Below, piece after piece: positions 6,150 to 6,310 of a stretch of DNA of 6,310 nucleotides. The translations under genes and the position numbers were made by a program. Source of the DNA: Methanoregula sp. GTDB taxonomy: Archaea > Halobacteriota > Methanomicrobia > Methanomicrobiales > Methanospirillaceae. The notes beneath the pieces are model-generated. The model saw nothing but the letters and a program-made list of their open reading frames with translations, did not search any database and was not told the origin of the DNA. Numbering within the stretch: position 1 is the stretch's first letter; each line of letters opens with the position of its first letter. The DNA is taken from the NCBI GenBank assembly GCA_030653335.1, contig JAURZP010000227.1, positions 1 through 6,310 on the forward strand, in the 5' to 3' direction.

Positions 6150-6310
6150 TTATTCACCTTGAGGCAGACCCTTCTCTTCAACCTTATTTCGGATCCCTTC
6201 TGCTGCAAGGTACCCGGTTGAGAACGCGGCCTGTAAATTATATCCTCCGGTATCGCCATCGATATCCAGCACCTCTCCGGCAAAATACAGATTGGGAATA
6301 ATTTTTGATT
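6150..6310 (-). CDS. HI0933/BaiN-type FAD-dependent oxidoreductase, C-terminal part
   Basis: Only the last 52 codons are in the window; the gene continues past the right edge and its stop TAA is at 6152-6150. The fragment contains LYFAGEVLDIDGDTGGYNLQ followed by AAFSTGYLAAEGI. This is the highly conserved C-terminal FAD-binding motif of the HI0933-like family (YhiN/BaiN, often labelled aminoacetone oxidase family or NAD(P)/FAD-dependent oxidoreductase). The motif completes the flavin-binding fold. The substrate of the archaeal members is not established. The gene converges on the tetrapyrrole operon and probably belongs to a separate transcription unit. Confidence 0.9.
   Translation of the reverse strand, partial: SKIIPNLYFAGEVLDIDGDTGGYNLQAAFSTGYLAAEGIRNKVEEKGLPQGE

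Noticed and set aside
1..6310. CRISPR array, tRNA, rRNA or insertion sequence
   Set aside because: No regularly spaced repeats, cloverleaf, rRNA-like segment, transposase motif or terminal inverted repeats with target duplication were seen.

Overview
The window looks like a euryarchaeal, methanogen-type chromosome segment, most likely from the Methanomicrobiales (Methanoregula-like). This is an inference. It rests on the compact HemB-HemL-HemC-CobA order, on GGTGATC-like ribosome binding sites, on oligo-T terminators, and on a promoter placed for a leaderless hemB transcript. No marker gene fixes the genus.

Layout. Positions 1-343 are AT-rich non-coding DNA with one copy of a diverged dispersed repeat. 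Positions 344-835 (minus strand) hold a small gene of unknown function broken by a single in-frame TAG. Positions 1001-1297 (plus strand) hold a second decayed small gene that needs three corrections to read through. Positions 1411-5254 are the core: four overlapping or nearly touching plus-strand genes, hemB (porphobilinogen synthase), hemL (glutamate-1-semialdehyde aminomutase), hemC (hydroxymethylbilane synthase) and cobA (uroporphyrinogen-III C-methyltransferase). A PsiE-family four-helix membrane protein follows 9 bases later (5264-5707), then an oligo-T terminator. Positions 5708-6149 are non-coding, with the second repeat copy, a small hairpin followed by T5, and a 9-bp inverted repeat. 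The window ends inside the C-terminus of a minus-strand HI0933/BaiN-type flavoprotein (6150-6310).

How the genes work together. HemL makes 5-aminolevulinate from glutamate-1-semialdehyde. HemB condenses two of these to porphobilinogen. HemC polymerises four porphobilinogens to hydroxymethylbilane. CobA methylates uroporphyrinogen III to precorrin-2, the branch point to sirohaem, cobalamin and coenzyme F430. The two steps not encoded here are HemA (glutamyl-tRNA reductase) and HemD (uroporphyrinogen-III synthase), which must lie elsewhere. The overlaps suggest one translationally coupled operon. I see no convincing new defence system or mobile element. The most notable unexplained items are the two decayed genes upstream, the repeat pair flanking the cluster, and the PsiE-like gene attached to the tetrapyrrole operon.
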